The notes: generated from the sequence alone by a model not told the origin. DNA of 58,132 nucleotides from JACNKV01 sp964388155 (GCA_964388155.1 CAYLYH010000012.1:1-58132), one strand, 5' to 3'. Counted from the first letter of the stretch, positions 16,660 through 25,768 are shown. Made by a program: numbers and translations.

Positions 16660-18387
16660 TTATTTCCGACGGCCTTTGTTTTTACTGCGGTTTTTTCGCT
16701 TCTTACGAAATCTGTCTTTCTCACCTTTTTTGTTGTCATGGAATTTTTCCTTTGATAAAGAGGACTTCCCCGACTTTCCTTTTGCCACTTCTACCAGCAA
16801 CGGAACCCCATCGTAGTTTTCTCTTTTCAAAGATTTCACCACAAAATCCTTTACATTCTCTTCTATTTCAAAAAAGGAGAATGATTTCAGAATTTCAATC
16901 TTGCCGATTACAGCATTTTTTGATCCAAGTGCCTTATTTATCAACCCCATTAATTTGACAGGATTCAGTTGATCTTTCGAACCAAGATTAATAAACAGTC
17001 TGGTAAATGATGACTTTCGTCGTTCATCTTTGCTTCGTTTTCGGTCTTGATTTTTTCCTCCGACAATATTGATATCTCTGGCATTTTTATAGTAAGATAA
17101 AAATCGGTTAAACTCTGCCGAGACAAAATGTTTGATAAGTTTCTCCCGGTCAAGCCATTCCAGTTTTTCGTAGATGGCAGGTAAAAATGGTTCGATTTGC
17201 GCTTCATCCACTTCTACTTTTTCAATTTTATCAATAAGAGAGTATAATTGTCTCTGACAAACTTCTTTCCCGTTTGGAACAAGCTCTTTCTTAAAGGAAA
17301 TTCCCGATATTCTTTCAATATCTTTAATTTTTCGAATTTCCCGTGTGTGAATAATCGCAATGGATATTCCACTTTTTCCGGCTCGTCCTGTTCTTCCGCT
17401 CCGATGGACATAAATTTCAGAGTCATCCGGCAGATTGTAGTTGACGATATGTGTGAGACTGCTCACATCCAAACCCCGAGCGGCAACATCCGTGGCAACA
17501 AGCATTTGCAAACGACGACGCCTGAATTTTCCCATCACTTCATCCCGTTGCGACTGAGACAGATCCCCGTGGATTGCATCCGCATTGTAGCCATCGTGCA
17601 TCAGCTTGTTGGCGACTTCTTTCGTCTCTCTGCGAGTACGGCAGAAAACAATCCCGTAAATGTCAGGATTACTGTCCGCAATACGTTTCAGTACTTCGTA
17701 ACGATCTTTCACATGGACCATATAATACACATGGCTGACATTATCGGCAGCTTTATTAACATGTGCTACAGATATTTCCAATGAATTCCCCATGTACTCT
17801 TTTGTCATGGCGACGATTCTGTTTGAGATGGTTGCCGAAAACAAAAGTGTTTGCTTCTCTTGCGGGGTTTTTGATAAAATGTCGTCAAGGTCTTCTTTAA
17901 ATCCCATGGATAACATTTCATCTGCTTCATCAAGGATTAAACGCTCAACCTTGCTGATGTCCAGTTTTCTTCGTCGGATTAAATCTTTCGTTCTTCCCGG
18001 TGTGCCGATGACAATATGTGCGCCACTTTTTAATTTTTTTATCTGCGTATCGATACTTGCACCGCCGTACACAGCGACAATATTTATTCCTTTGATATAT
18101 TTTGAATAGTTGGTTAGATCCCGTGCGATTTGAATGCATAGCTCTCTTGTCGGACACAACACCAAGGTTTGAGGCATTTTGTTTTCAATTTGCGTCAAAT
18201 GAATTGACGGCAGTCCGAACGCGGCGGTTTTCCCTGTCCCTGTTTCTGCGGAAGCAATAACATCCTGTTTTGAAGATAATAAATGAGGAATTGTTTTTAC
18301 TTGAATTGGTGTTGGTTTCTCAAAACCTAATTCGGTAATCGCTTTTTTTATTCCGCTATGTAAATTTGTATCTGTGAAGTGATTCAT
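16660..18387 (-). CDS. DEAD-box RNA helicase with C-terminal DbpA-type RNA-binding domain
   Basis: All helicase motifs are present in order in the 575-residue protein: Q motif (GFEKPTPIQ), AETGTGKT, PTRELCIQ, GTPGR, DEADEM, SAT, then ATDVAARGLD and HRSGRTGRAG in domain 2. After a middle region of about 120 residues comes FTRLFINLGSKDQ to VPLLVEVAKGK, which fits the DbpA RNA-binding domain (RRM-like). The end is a strongly basic tail. This layout is that of DeaD/CsdA or DbpA relatives that remodel rRNA during 50S assembly. It is expressed with typA. Cold-shock control is common for the family, but nothing in the leader proves it. Confidence 0.92.
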   Translation of the reverse strand: MNHFTDTNLHSGIKKAITELGFEKPTPIQVKTIPHLLSSKQDVIASAETGTGKTAAFGLPSIHLTQIENKMPQTLVLCPTRELCIQIARDLTNYSKYIKGINIVAVYGGASIDTQIKKLKSGAHIVIGTPGRTKDLIRRRKLDISKVERLILDEADEMLSMGFKEDLDDILSKTPQEKQTLLFSATISNRIVAMTKEYMGNSLEISVAHVNKAADNVSHVYYMVHVKDRYEVLKRIADSNPDIYGIVFCRTRRETKEVANKLMHDGYNADAIHGDLSQSQRDEVMGKFRRRRLQMLVATDVAARGLDVSSLTHIVNYNLPDDSEIYVHRSGRTGRAGKSGISIAIIHTREIRKIKDIERISGISFKKELVPNGKEVCQRQLYSLIDKIEKVEVDEAQIEPFLPAIYEKLEWLDREKLIKHFVSAEFNRFLSYYKNARDINIVGGKNQDRKRSKDERRKSSFTRLFINLGSKDQLNPVKLMGLINKALGSKNAVIGKIEILKSFSFFEIEENVKDFVVKSLKRENYDGVPLLVEVAKGKSGKSSLSKEKFHDNKKGEKDRFRKKRKNRSKNKGRRK

Positions 18388-18845
18388 ATTTGTTCTTTTT
18401 TTGTTGTCAATTGTCGATTTATTGTATTTTAAACAGCAGAGAAGGTACGACTAATACTGTATATCTATTACAATCCGCGTTGTCTATTTTATATAGGGGA
18501 ATAAGTGGGATAAATCAGAATGATATGTCGAACAATTGCACTTACATCAAAGCACGACCTTAACCTGGGTTATTCACCCGTCTGCCAAAAACAACGTGGC
18601 GGGCAAGGCACAAAATCCACAAAAAGCTGATAATAAGGTAGTTACAATGAATTATATAAATATTTTTGTAATTTTATTTTTATCATCATTTTACCTTTTT
18701 TCCTCGTGTTGAGCCATTGCGAAATCCCGATTATTTCGGGGAAACTTTGTGACATTCGTGGCTGGTGCTTACAGTCCCGTGTATTTTACGGGGAATCAAT
18801 GAGGTTAAAAAGATATAGTTTTACACAATCTATGAAAAGGTTAAT
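18388..18845. other. 458-bp intergenic region
   Basis: It should contain the promoter of the helicase-typA operon near 18390-18480. A truncated lipoprotein reading frame is at 18647-18712. Past it are two small inverted repeats on the plus strand, CCCGA-ttatt-TCGGG and CCCGT...ACGGG, neither with a T-run. I see no full-length gene. Confidence 0.5.
18647..18712 (+). pseudogene. Lipoprotein signal-peptide remnant
   Basis: An ATG with AAGG about 8 bases upstream opens a 21-codon frame encoding a textbook lipoprotein signal peptide that ends YLFSSC, followed at once by TGA. The mature part is missing. It is most likely the decayed 5' end of a lipoprotein gene; a free signal peptide as product seems less likely. 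Confidence 0.4.
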
Positions 18846-19172
18846 CTATGTATCTTTGAACTGACCACGATTCAACAAAAACGCAGACCCAAAGGCAGCA
18901 ACGACGACAATCCCCAAAATAATTGCCAGCCGCAGCCATGGCTCACCGGAATCCATCCGTTGAGAAACAAAGTGGACTGTTGTTCGAATCCATTCCGCTC
19001 CGGCAAACACCATCAACACTTGCACAATCTGGATGGAAATATTCCGTTTATATAACATAATAAATGGGATGAGTAAAACCAACCCGCCTAAAAAATCCAA
19101 CCCGGTTCGTGAAAAATGAGCCGCTAATGTGATCGAGTTAAGTGCAATTAATATGTAGGTGATTTTTTTCAT
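18846..19172 (-). CDS. Small membrane protein, four predicted helices
   Basis: The 108-residue protein is made almost entirely of hydrophobic segments at about 3-20, 26-42, 46-62 and 80-100, joined by short charged loops (YKRNIS, HFVSQRMDSGEPW). There is no catalytic motif. I do not recognise it. It stands alone between the helicase leader and the AT-rich cassette island and has the base composition of the host genes rather than of the island. Confidence 0.6.
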   Translation of the reverse strand: MKKITYILIALNSITLAAHFSRTGLDFLGGLVLLIPFIMLYKRNISIQIVQVLMVFAGAEWIRTTVHFVSQRMDSGEPWLRLAIILGIVVVAAFGSAFLLNRGQFKDT

Positions 19173-19206
19173 TATGGTATTCCTTACGGCTGAGGCTATA
19201 TACAGT

Positions 19207-19228
19207 AAGGGATTGTGTGCTATCCCTT
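19207..19228. repeat. Inverted repeat between fic and the small membrane protein
   Basis: AAGGGAT (19207-19213) and ATCCCTT (19222-19228) form a 7-bp stem with an 8-base loop. A T-run follows on the plus strand. It lies just past the fic stop codon, at the edge of the AT-rich island, where a cassette boundary would be expected, but it lacks the CTGCCAAC end seen at 20330-20357. Confidence 0.4.
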
Positions 19229-19243
19229 TTTGCCGTTTTTTCT

Positions 19244-20125
19244 TTAGTCGTTTTCTTCGTAGTAATATGAGCAGTCAATTCCTTTCATAAACATTTCGCG
19301 GTCGTTTGTTTTGGTGGTGAGTGCATTATTCAAAAGTGTTTTTAGAACACTACTTTTTGTTGGACTTAGCATCATTGCATTCATGTAATCACGCTTGCTT
19401 ATTTTACTCCAATCCACGCATTTTCTAAGGCGTTTTTTTAATATCAAATCCAACCATATTCGGGCGCTTCTGCCGTTGCCTTCTATAAAAGGGTGTGCAA
19501 TGTTTATTTCTACATATTTGTTTACGATTTCGTCAAATGTAGTTTCGGGCATTGCTTCTATTTGCTTTAATGTGTCGCCTAAAAAGCGTGATACGGCAAA
19601 TTGAAAACCACCTTTTGAAATGTTATTTTGTCTGATTTGTCCCGCAAAATCATACAATCCGCCAAACAAATAAGCGTGTATTTGTTGCAAACCTTTGGTT
19701 GTGCCAACTTCTATGCTGTTGATAAAAGAACTTTCAAACATGGCATACGCTTTTGTTTTGCTTTTTCCATCTATGCTTTCATCGCTGTACGTAAACCATT
19801 CCATAAATCGGTTTGCCTTTTTGCTCGGAAATTCTTTGCCTAAGGCAATAATGCCGGTGTAATCCAACATATCGGTTAAATATTGTTTACCGTCACTTGC
19901 TAAAAGTTTCAGTTGGGTAGTGGCACTAACCAACTCGCTGTTTTCTTTTTTCAATTTGGCTTTAAGATATTTCCAATAGTTGCGGATTTTGGTGTAGTCG
20001 TCTTGGTCGGTAAGCAAAGCTACAATATCCAACACACTAAACCACCATTTGGCGTTTTGTTCGTCCCAAACGGCTCGCACTTCGCGGTCGTCAAAAAAAC
20101 GTATGGATATTTTTGCATTACTCAT
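19244..20125 (-). CDS. Fic-domain protein with Bro-N-like N-terminal domain
   Basis: The 293-residue protein joins a Bro-N-like domain (about 5-100: FFDDREVRAVW, WWFSVLDIVALLTD, LDYTGIIALG) to a Fic domain. The active site HPFIEGNGRSAR (211-222) is intact, with the flap region LYDFAGQIR and NISKGG before it, so AMP or another nucleotide moiety could be transferred to a target protein. The C-terminus reads SYYYE (286-290) and matches the C-terminal inhibitory helix motif S/TxxxE(G/N) of self-inhibited Fic proteins, except that Glu replaces Gly/Asn after the glutamate. No Shine-Dalgarno is visible, and a Bacteroidota-type -7 box lies upstream, which points to transfer. A toxin or regulatory role is likely; the target is unknown. 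Confidence 0.88.
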   Translation of the reverse strand: MSNAKISIRFFDDREVRAVWDEQNAKWWFSVLDIVALLTDQDDYTKIRNYWKYLKAKLKKENSELVSATTQLKLLASDGKQYLTDMLDYTGIIALGKEFPSKKANRFMEWFTYSDESIDGKSKTKAYAMFESSFINSIEVGTTKGLQQIHAYLFGGLYDFAGQIRQNNISKGGFQFAVSRFLGDTLKQIEAMPETTFDEIVNKYVEINIAHPFIEGNGRSARIWLDLILKKRLRKCVDWSKISKRDYMNAMMLSPTKSSVLKTLLNNALTTKTNDREMFMKGIDCSYYYEEND

Positions 20126-20167
20126 AAATTTAATGTTATCTATTCTGTCACTCTGTAATTATCCGTG

Positions 20168-20175
20168 CAAAGTTA
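20168..20175 (-). promoter_or_regulatory. Bacteroidota-type promoter element for fic
   Basis: On the minus strand this reads TAACTTTG, matching the Bacteroidota -7 consensus TAnnTTTG, 43 bases before the fic start. The leader between it and ATG is AT-rich without a Shine-Dalgarno, also typical of that phylum. No clear -33 TTG was seen. Confidence 0.5.
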
Positions 20176-20225
20176 TGATAATTTTTATCTTTTAGTTAAA
20201 GTCTGCGGTGTCACGTTACAATGAA

Positions 20226-20357
20226 CTACAACGGTTTGTATAAGAATAGTGGCTGACTGCAGAACTCAAAATTTTCAAGTTACAACCAAGTTTTATGCGG
20301 ACTATAATGTTCATATTTAATATTATTTCGGCTATTATTTTTATACTGTGTTGGCAG
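20226..20357. repeat. 132-bp imperfect palindrome, attC-like cassette junction (site B)
   Basis: Two 28-base arms (20226-20253 and 20330-20357) are imperfect reverse complements with bulges; both contain GTATAA-type centres and GC-rich ends. The outer end reads CTGCCAAC on the minus strand, the exact complement of the GTTGGCAG core at site C. The 76-base centre holds a further short stem around AAAATTTT. The element starts nine bases after the stop of the T9SS-protein gene and ends about 100 bases before fic. This gene-then-palindrome order is that of integron cassettes. From memory, similar elements occur between accessory genes of Bacteroidota; I could not check this. Confidence 0.6.
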
Positions 20358-20365
20358 TATGTGCT

Positions 20366-21577
20366 TTAATCAATTTTCAATATTTTTTCCGTTACTAATA
20401 TATTGTCAATCTCAATTTTCAGGTAATATATTCCTGTTGCAAAACTCAAAATTTCAAATTCAGATTGATTCTCAAATGACTTAATTTTTTCACCAAGTAT
20501 ATTGTAAATAGAAACTTTAAAATTCGTATTGTTTAAATCACTACTAATATTTACTTTTCCGCTCGTTGGATTTGGGTAAATATTTATTCTGTTCTTTTTT
20601 TGGATTTCATTTTCTATTCCAAGTGGATTATAACCTAAAATCAAATCTCTAATTTTTGCAGAGCCTTCTGCACTTTCAGGAACTTCGTGAATATTTACTG
20701 TTGGTAAGTAATGCCAGTCTTTATTTGATGAAATTGTATCGTAATAGATTTCTGCTTGATGATTTGCATTTGTCGGGTCATTTGATTGAACAAAATTTAC
20801 AAAAGTCAAATAATCATAATCTCGATAACTTATTGGTGAAACTAACGATACTGTATCCAAAGCATCTTGAATACTTTGAGATGCTGTTCTGTTTACACAA
20901 TATTGTTGAGATGTCCAACCCATTAAATAATCTGTTAGTGCAAATCCACCTAATCCATTTGGCCACCATTCAGGCTCCGTTCCATTTCCAAAAATTCCAG
21001 TTTTCAAATTAGATATTGGTGGTCCACCAGTCAGAACAACCATATCAAATATTGTTTCCAGATTAAACAATGCCAACCCAAATGCTATTTGTATCGAACC
21101 GCCACTATTTCCGCTTGCAAACACAAGATTATTATTGTCAAAATAGTTTTGGTATAGATGGTTAACTAAAACAGAATATGCTCCAACTGCATTATGATAA
21201 GTTCCGTTTCCTTCACAATTTTCAGTCCAACCCATTGAGTTGTTCCACTTTATCTCATAAACTTCAAATCCGTTCGTATAAAGACTGTCAATTAGATTTT
21301 TGGCTTCAATTCCATATTGGCTATAATATGATGTTCCTGTTCCGCCTGTTGTCAGAACAACTGCTCCTGCTGAATTAATCTGTTCATAAGCATTTACTAT
21401 AACTTCTCTTGTTGCAATTCCATTTGCGTCAATATCAAACGTGTAAGACGTGCTTGGAATTCCCCAAATATTATGATTTTGAGTTGCAGTCAAGGTTACA
21501 TTTTGTCCTTGAACATTAGTTGTCAAAAGTATCGCTACTGTCAAATTAAATATTATAATTTTTATTCTGTTATTCAT
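20366..21577 (-). CDS. Secreted alpha/beta-hydrolase-like protein with T9SS sorting domain
   Basis: The 403 residues begin with a signal peptide (about 1-24, ending NVQGQ). A domain with GAVVLTTGGTGTSYY and the nucleophile-elbow-like GNSGGS (156-161, Ser158) suggests an alpha/beta hydrolase that may act on esters or polymers outside the cell. The last 72 residues, beginning RINIYPNPTSG and ending YYLKIEIDNILVTEKILK, are a type A C-terminal sorting domain for type IX secretion. The acid and histidine partners of Ser158 could not be fixed. The gene is markedly AT-rich, lacks a Shine-Dalgarno and lies between two cassette-junction-like sequences, so it looks acquired. No T9SS machinery genes are in this window. 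Confidence 0.82.
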   Translation of the reverse strand: MNNRIKIIIFNLTVAILLTTNVQGQNVTLTATQNHNIWGIPSTSYTFDIDANGIATREVIVNAYEQINSAGAVVLTTGGTGTSYYSQYGIEAKNLIDSLYTNGFEVYEIKWNNSMGWTENCEGNGTYHNAVGAYSVLVNHLYQNYFDNNNLVFASGNSGGSIQIAFGLALFNLETIFDMVVLTGGPPISNLKTGIFGNGTEPEWWPNGLGGFALTDYLMGWTSQQYCVNRTASQSIQDALDTVSLVSPISYRDYDYLTFVNFVQSNDPTNANHQAEIYYDTISSNKDWHYLPTVNIHEVPESAEGSAKIRDLILGYNPLGIENEIQKKNRINIYPNPTSGKVNISSDLNNTNFKVSIYNILGEKIKSFENQSEFEILSFATGIYYLKIEIDNILVTEKILKID

Positions 21578-21616
21578 ATATTATCAATTATTCGATGTCT
21601 TTCTTTGCATTACTGC

Positions 21617-21631
21617 CAACGGTTGTGTAAA
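21617..21631. repeat. Cassette-junction core upstream of the T9SS-protein gene (site C)
   Basis: On the minus strand this reads TTTACACAACCGTTG and continues GCAGTAATG. GTTGGCAG is the exact reverse complement of the CTGCCAAC that opens the palindrome downstream of the same gene, so the gene is bracketed by complementary 8-base ends. No full second arm is visible beyond it. Confidence 0.5.
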
Positions 21632-21851
21632 CCCTATTGTGTTTATTCCGCCAAATTGGTGGGCTAAACGCAATTGTGTGTGTGTTTCTTTTATCATTCA
21701 GTTCAACTCCTTTTATTTAACTAAGCAGAAATTACTCTCTTTTTCATTATAGTTATACTGCAAAAATATTCGTATATACATATTTCTTTGTTTCCCACAT
21801 GAGGTACAATAGACAAGCAAACTTATGTTTTCATCATCCTTTGAGTAATTC

Positions 21852-22658
21852 TTAACCTTCAATCGCTGTAAAGTCTAATTCCGACCCCAACACACTATGC
21901 GGAATGAGATACACTGCCAATTGAACAACCGCTGCAACTAGCACCCATCTCCATGCTGTTTTAGGTGTTTTTTTCAAACGCCAAATCGCAACCGCCCACA
22001 TAATGAATGCCACTGCGGATTTATTGTCTGTCAAATCATGCCCGAACGGCCAGCCTGTCCAATACGCACCAAACGCATATTTTTGTACGATCGGACCCAT
22101 CAACAATCCCCCAAGCCCTAATGTAATCATCGTAATTAATGCATATCTGAATTGCCGTTCATGTTTTGCTAAGGCTTCAATTCCGGCTCGGTTCGCAAAA
22201 AGCATGGACGTAAACATCAATAAAATATGCGGTATCAGCACGGCAGCGGGGACAGGCCCTTTAAACCGGATAATCACCGGTTCTTCCGTCAATTCATATC
22301 GATTATTTTCTGTATCAAATAAACGAATTTTATACATCACTTTTCCGGCAGCGGGTTGTTTGGGGATAGCCGCTTCTAAGGCTTCGTTCACATTTAGCAT
22401 CGGAAAAGTTTGCCACTCATCATGACTTCGAAACCGTCGATAGTCAAATTCTCCGGTGATATTTGCTCCGTTCGTCTCAATGCGTATCATGGCGTCATCG
22501 GTGGAATTATGACTCCGTAACATTTTGTAACTTACGTCCTGACCTGCAATTTCTACTGAACCTTTCACCGGATAGGTCGGACCTGTCTTTCGCTGATAAA
22601 TAACTGACGAAAGTGTGATAATAACTGCCATTGCCCAAAAGAGTCTTTGATTTTTCAT
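21852..22658 (-). CDS. Membrane protein with N-terminal periplasmic domain, unknown function
   Basis: The 268-residue protein starts with a signal anchor (5-20). A beta-rich domain of about 120 residues follows (YPVKGSVEIAGQDVSYK to EEPVIIRFKGP), then four membrane helices at about 137-155, 170-190, 208-228 and 240-258. The loop AYWTGWPFGHDLTDNK between helices is distinctive. I do not recognise a characterised family. It lies 21 bp after the adenosine deaminase gene on the same strand and may share its transcript. Confidence 0.65.
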   Translation of the reverse strand: MKNQRLFWAMAVIITLSSVIYQRKTGPTYPVKGSVEIAGQDVSYKMLRSHNSTDDAMIRIETNGANITGEFDYRRFRSHDEWQTFPMLNVNEALEAAIPKQPAAGKVMYKIRLFDTENNRYELTEEPVIIRFKGPVPAAVLIPHILLMFTSMLFANRAGIEALAKHERQFRYALITMITLGLGGLLMGPIVQKYAFGAYWTGWPFGHDLTDNKSAVAFIMWAVAIWRLKKTPKTAWRWVLVAAVVQLAVYLIPHSVLGSELDFTAIEG

Positions 22659-22679
22659 TGATTTATTCCTTTCAAGTTT

Positions 22680-23696
22680 TTATGTTTTTTCTGCCCATTC
22701 AAGACTTTCCGTAAACATTATTAACGTTTCCTGTTTTCTTTTTTCTTCCATCCATGACATTTCTATGCCGGTAATTATTAATTCCTTAATCTCTAATGGT
22801 GTGAAGTGCTTTTTTTCTACTAATGATGCATATTCCTCTGCTAGTGAATTTCCAAACATCATTGGGTCGTCTGTGTTCACACTTAAGTTCACATTTTGTT
22901 CAAAGTATCGTCTGATCGGATGCTTCTCATAAGATTCCACAACATTCGTTCTCACATTTGATATTGGACACATTTCAATCGGAATTTTATTTACCGCGAG
23001 GTACTCGACAAGAGCTGTATCTTCTTCTGCTCTCGTTCCATGTCCAATGCGATCTACATTGAGATGTCGGATTGCTGACCAAATACTTTCGGGTCCTGCT
23101 CCTTCACCCGCATGTGCACTTGTAAAAAACCCAAGCTGGTGTGCTTTAGAAAATACTGATGCAAATAATTCAGGCGGGAACTCTTTTTCTGATCCGCCAA
23201 TCCCTATACCAATCACGCCTAAATGTTTCACCTCATTTATTTCCGCAAGAGTGACCTCTCCTCTTTCCGGACCAAAATCGCGCACTAAATCAGCAACCAA
23301 TCCAATTTCAATGTTCGTCACTTTGGCAAGCCCTGCACGGATTGCCTCCGTGATTGATTGTGTCTTTAATCCATGACGAAAGAAATCAGCAGGTGAAAAA
23401 AACATTTCTGCATATTTAATGTTTTGGTCGACAAGATTATTTGCAACAGATTCTGCAATAAAGGTGAAATCCTCTAACTCCCGGATAAATTGATTTTTCC
23501 ATATCCAAGTTTCAATAAAATGTGCAAAATTCGTGTAAACAAACCTGCTTTTAAGATTCTCTAAACTCTTGACATCTCCGTTATATTTCTGAACAAGTTT
23601 CCATAATGCATCAATAGGGATTGCTCCTTCCAAGTGGATATGCAACTCAATTTTAGGTAATCGTTCGTACCATGTTTGTTTCAACTCGTGACTCAT
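22680..23696 (-). CDS. add: Adenosine deaminase
   Basis: The 338-residue enzyme hydrolyses adenosine to inosine in purine salvage. The amidohydrolase signatures are complete: the zinc pair in ELHIHLEGA, SAHAGEG with the catalytic histidine and glutamate context, RIGHGTRA, MCPISN and NTDDPMMF with the zinc-bound aspartate. Length is typical. Adenine deaminases of the same family are close, but SAHAGEG...RIGHG fits adenosine deaminase well enough. No signal peptide, hence cytosolic. It lies between the M28 peptidase gene and the membrane protein, all on the minus strand with short gaps. Confidence 0.88.
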   Translation of the reverse strand: MSHELKQTWYERLPKIELHIHLEGAIPIDALWKLVQKYNGDVKSLENLKSRFVYTNFAHFIETWIWKNQFIRELEDFTFIAESVANNLVDQNIKYAEMFFSPADFFRHGLKTQSITEAIRAGLAKVTNIEIGLVADLVRDFGPERGEVTLAEINEVKHLGVIGIGIGGSEKEFPPELFASVFSKAHQLGFFTSAHAGEGAGPESIWSAIRHLNVDRIGHGTRAEEDTALVEYLAVNKIPIEMCPISNVRTNVVESYEKHPIRRYFEQNVNLSVNTDDPMMFGNSLAEEYASLVEKKHFTPLEIKELIITGIEMSWMEEKRKQETLIMFTESLEWAEKT

Positions 23697-23725
23697 AATA
23701 ACCTTGTCAATTTTCCTCTACCCAA

Positions 23726-25522
23726 TCACAACTCCACGATGAGAATGATCTTTTCTTCCCCGCGGCGAACGGTCACGGTAATTCGCTGCCCGGGTTTAAA
23801 GTCTGCCAGTCGATGCATGTACTCATAAATTCCGTTCACGGATTTTCCGTCCATCGCAACAATCACATCGCCCTTTTCCATTCCGGCAAAGGCTGCAGGA
23901 CGGTTGGGAACAATCCCATCCACTCGCAATCCATCACTTTCAGTGGAAGCCACATCGGGCATAATCCCCAAGGTAACTTTGAATCGGCGGCGACCGGAAG
24001 GACGTGATTTTGGACCTGCTTCAGCAAATGTCAGCTTTTCGCTTTGATTGGCTACATTTATCAGAATATCAGTGACAAAATCGGCCACCGCTTTTTCTCC
24101 GTTAAAATTGATTTTTTCAGTATCATCCGCAGGCGTGTGATAATCTTCGTGCACACCGGTAAAAAAGAACAGAACCGGTACATCTTCAATATAAAAACTT
24201 GCGTGGTCTGAGGGTCCCATCCCGCCGGGCGACAATTTTGCCTGAAGGTCGTGATTTTGGGCTAAGTCAATAATTTGATCGCTCAATCCTTCAGCCGTTC
24301 CGGTTCCGCCGATGGTTAACGCTTTCGTCTCCGGATTCAATCTGCCGACCATATCCAAATTGAGCATGATCTGCACATCACTCAAATCAATGAGAGGGTT
24401 TTGAATAAAATACTTCGAACCGATAAGCCCCATTTCCTCTGCACCAAACGACATAAACAGCACGCTACGTTTTAACGAATCGTTGGTGAGAACGATCTTT
24501 TCAATAATCTCAAGGATAGCTGAAACTCCCGATGCATTGTCATCCGCTCCGTTGTGAACAGCGACCGTATCCGGCTTGCGTGACCCTGAATGCGGGCCTC
24601 CAAACCCAAGGTGATCGTAATGTGCACCTAAAATAATGATCTCATCTTTCAAAACCGGGTCGGACCCCTGTAACATCCCGATTACATTTTGCGTGGTAAC
24701 TTTTTGTTTTTCCACAGAGGTAGTAATCTCAACCCGCTCATTCAACAAAAAGCTGTTCGGTTTTTGAGTATCAAAGATGTTTTTTTCAAGTTCAGAAATA
24801 GTATGCTCTGATGAATGTAATATTTCATCAGCTACATGACGTTTTATGTGGATTACCGGTATTCCTGCATCTGTTTGATTTGGATCATGAATCAATGGGA
24901 TCAATTCATCTTTTGCATCCAACTTTCCCCCGGAAATAAATATAACGCCCGCCGCACCATTATCTTTGGCAACCAATACTTTTTTCCATAGGGAACTGTG
25001 CGGAATAAATACGTCATTATTATCAGGTTCTCCGCGTAATATTAAGACCCATTTGTCGGCCACGTCGATATCAGTATAGCTTTCCCAAGCAATACTATCC
25101 GTTGTAAAATCAAATCCATATCCAGCAAACGCTATCTCGGCAGAGAGTGAACTGTTCGATGAAAATGCCAGCGGAGTGTAGGCATCATGCAGGAACAATG
25201 TGTCGCCGGTAAAAACCGCATGATTCTTTTCACTCAGTTTCACTGAGGTTACTACTTCGAAATACTGAAAACCATTTTCACCCATTGGGATTAAACCTAA
25301 TTGCTCGATGTTATCAGCAATATATTCGGCAGCAATGCGGCCTTCTTTCGTGCCGGGTTTACGTCCTTTGAGAGAGTCTGATGCTAAAAAACTGATGTGC
25401 TCATTCAGTTCAGAGACAGTAATCATCGATACGTCCTCAAACTGGCGATTTATGGGAGCGTAACATCCGCTGAACGTCAGTCCGATGAGAAGAAAATGTA
25501 CAAATTGCTTATTTTTCGTCAT
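23726..25522 (-). CDS. M28-family metallo-aminopeptidase lipoprotein with PA and PDZ domains
   Basis: The 598-residue protein has a lipoprotein signal (LIGLTFSGC, Cys20), so it is anchored on the periplasmic or outer face. An N-terminal segment and a protease-associated insert (about 120-235) precede the M28 catalytic core. The zinc ligands are seen in GAHYDHLG, NGADDNASG, GAEEMGL, LNLDMVG and HEDYHTPAD, the expected H-D-E-D/E-H order. A PDZ domain (about 505-598: GIVPNRPAAFAGMEKGDVIV, then KPGQRITVTVRRG) closes it. It should release N-terminal amino acids from peptides, supporting growth on protein. It is 29 bp upstream of add. Confidence 0.9.
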   Translation of the reverse strand: MTKNKQFVHFLLIGLTFSGCYAPINRQFEDVSMITVSELNEHISFLASDSLKGRKPGTKEGRIAAEYIADNIEQLGLIPMGENGFQYFEVVTSVKLSEKNHAVFTGDTLFLHDAYTPLAFSSNSSLSAEIAFAGYGFDFTTDSIAWESYTDIDVADKWVLILRGEPDNNDVFIPHSSLWKKVLVAKDNGAAGVIFISGGKLDAKDELIPLIHDPNQTDAGIPVIHIKRHVADEILHSSEHTISELEKNIFDTQKPNSFLLNERVEITTSVEKQKVTTQNVIGMLQGSDPVLKDEIIILGAHYDHLGFGGPHSGSRKPDTVAVHNGADDNASGVSAILEIIEKIVLTNDSLKRSVLFMSFGAEEMGLIGSKYFIQNPLIDLSDVQIMLNLDMVGRLNPETKALTIGGTGTAEGLSDQIIDLAQNHDLQAKLSPGGMGPSDHASFYIEDVPVLFFFTGVHEDYHTPADDTEKINFNGEKAVADFVTDILINVANQSEKLTFAEAGPKSRPSGRRRFKVTLGIMPDVASTESDGLRVDGIVPNRPAAFAGMEKGDVIVAMDGKSVNGIYEYMHRLADFKPGQRITVTVRRGEEKIILIVEL

Positions 25523-25768
25523 TGTGTTTAACTCAATTAGATTAAAGAAATTACACTATTTGGTGCATTCACTTACACACCATTCTCCGAATTGAAGTAA
25601 CATCTCAGTTTTGGGTAGTATCCACCTTTATTGACAAATTAACTACTGGAGTACAACAATGAGCCACAGATGAATTATTGTCAAATAAAAATGATTCACG
25701 CTGTTCATCATTTTACTCCAATCCTAATTTTAAGTAAAAACATTGACATCCCACCTATAACTGAATGG

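Noticed and set aside
895..20357. Classical attC sites of integrons
   Set aside because: The ends read CTGCCAAC/GTTGGCAG or CGTTAGGG-type and do not meet GTTRRRY/RYYYAAC, and the recombinase lacks the IntI-specific insertion. I call the elements attC-like only by position and fold.
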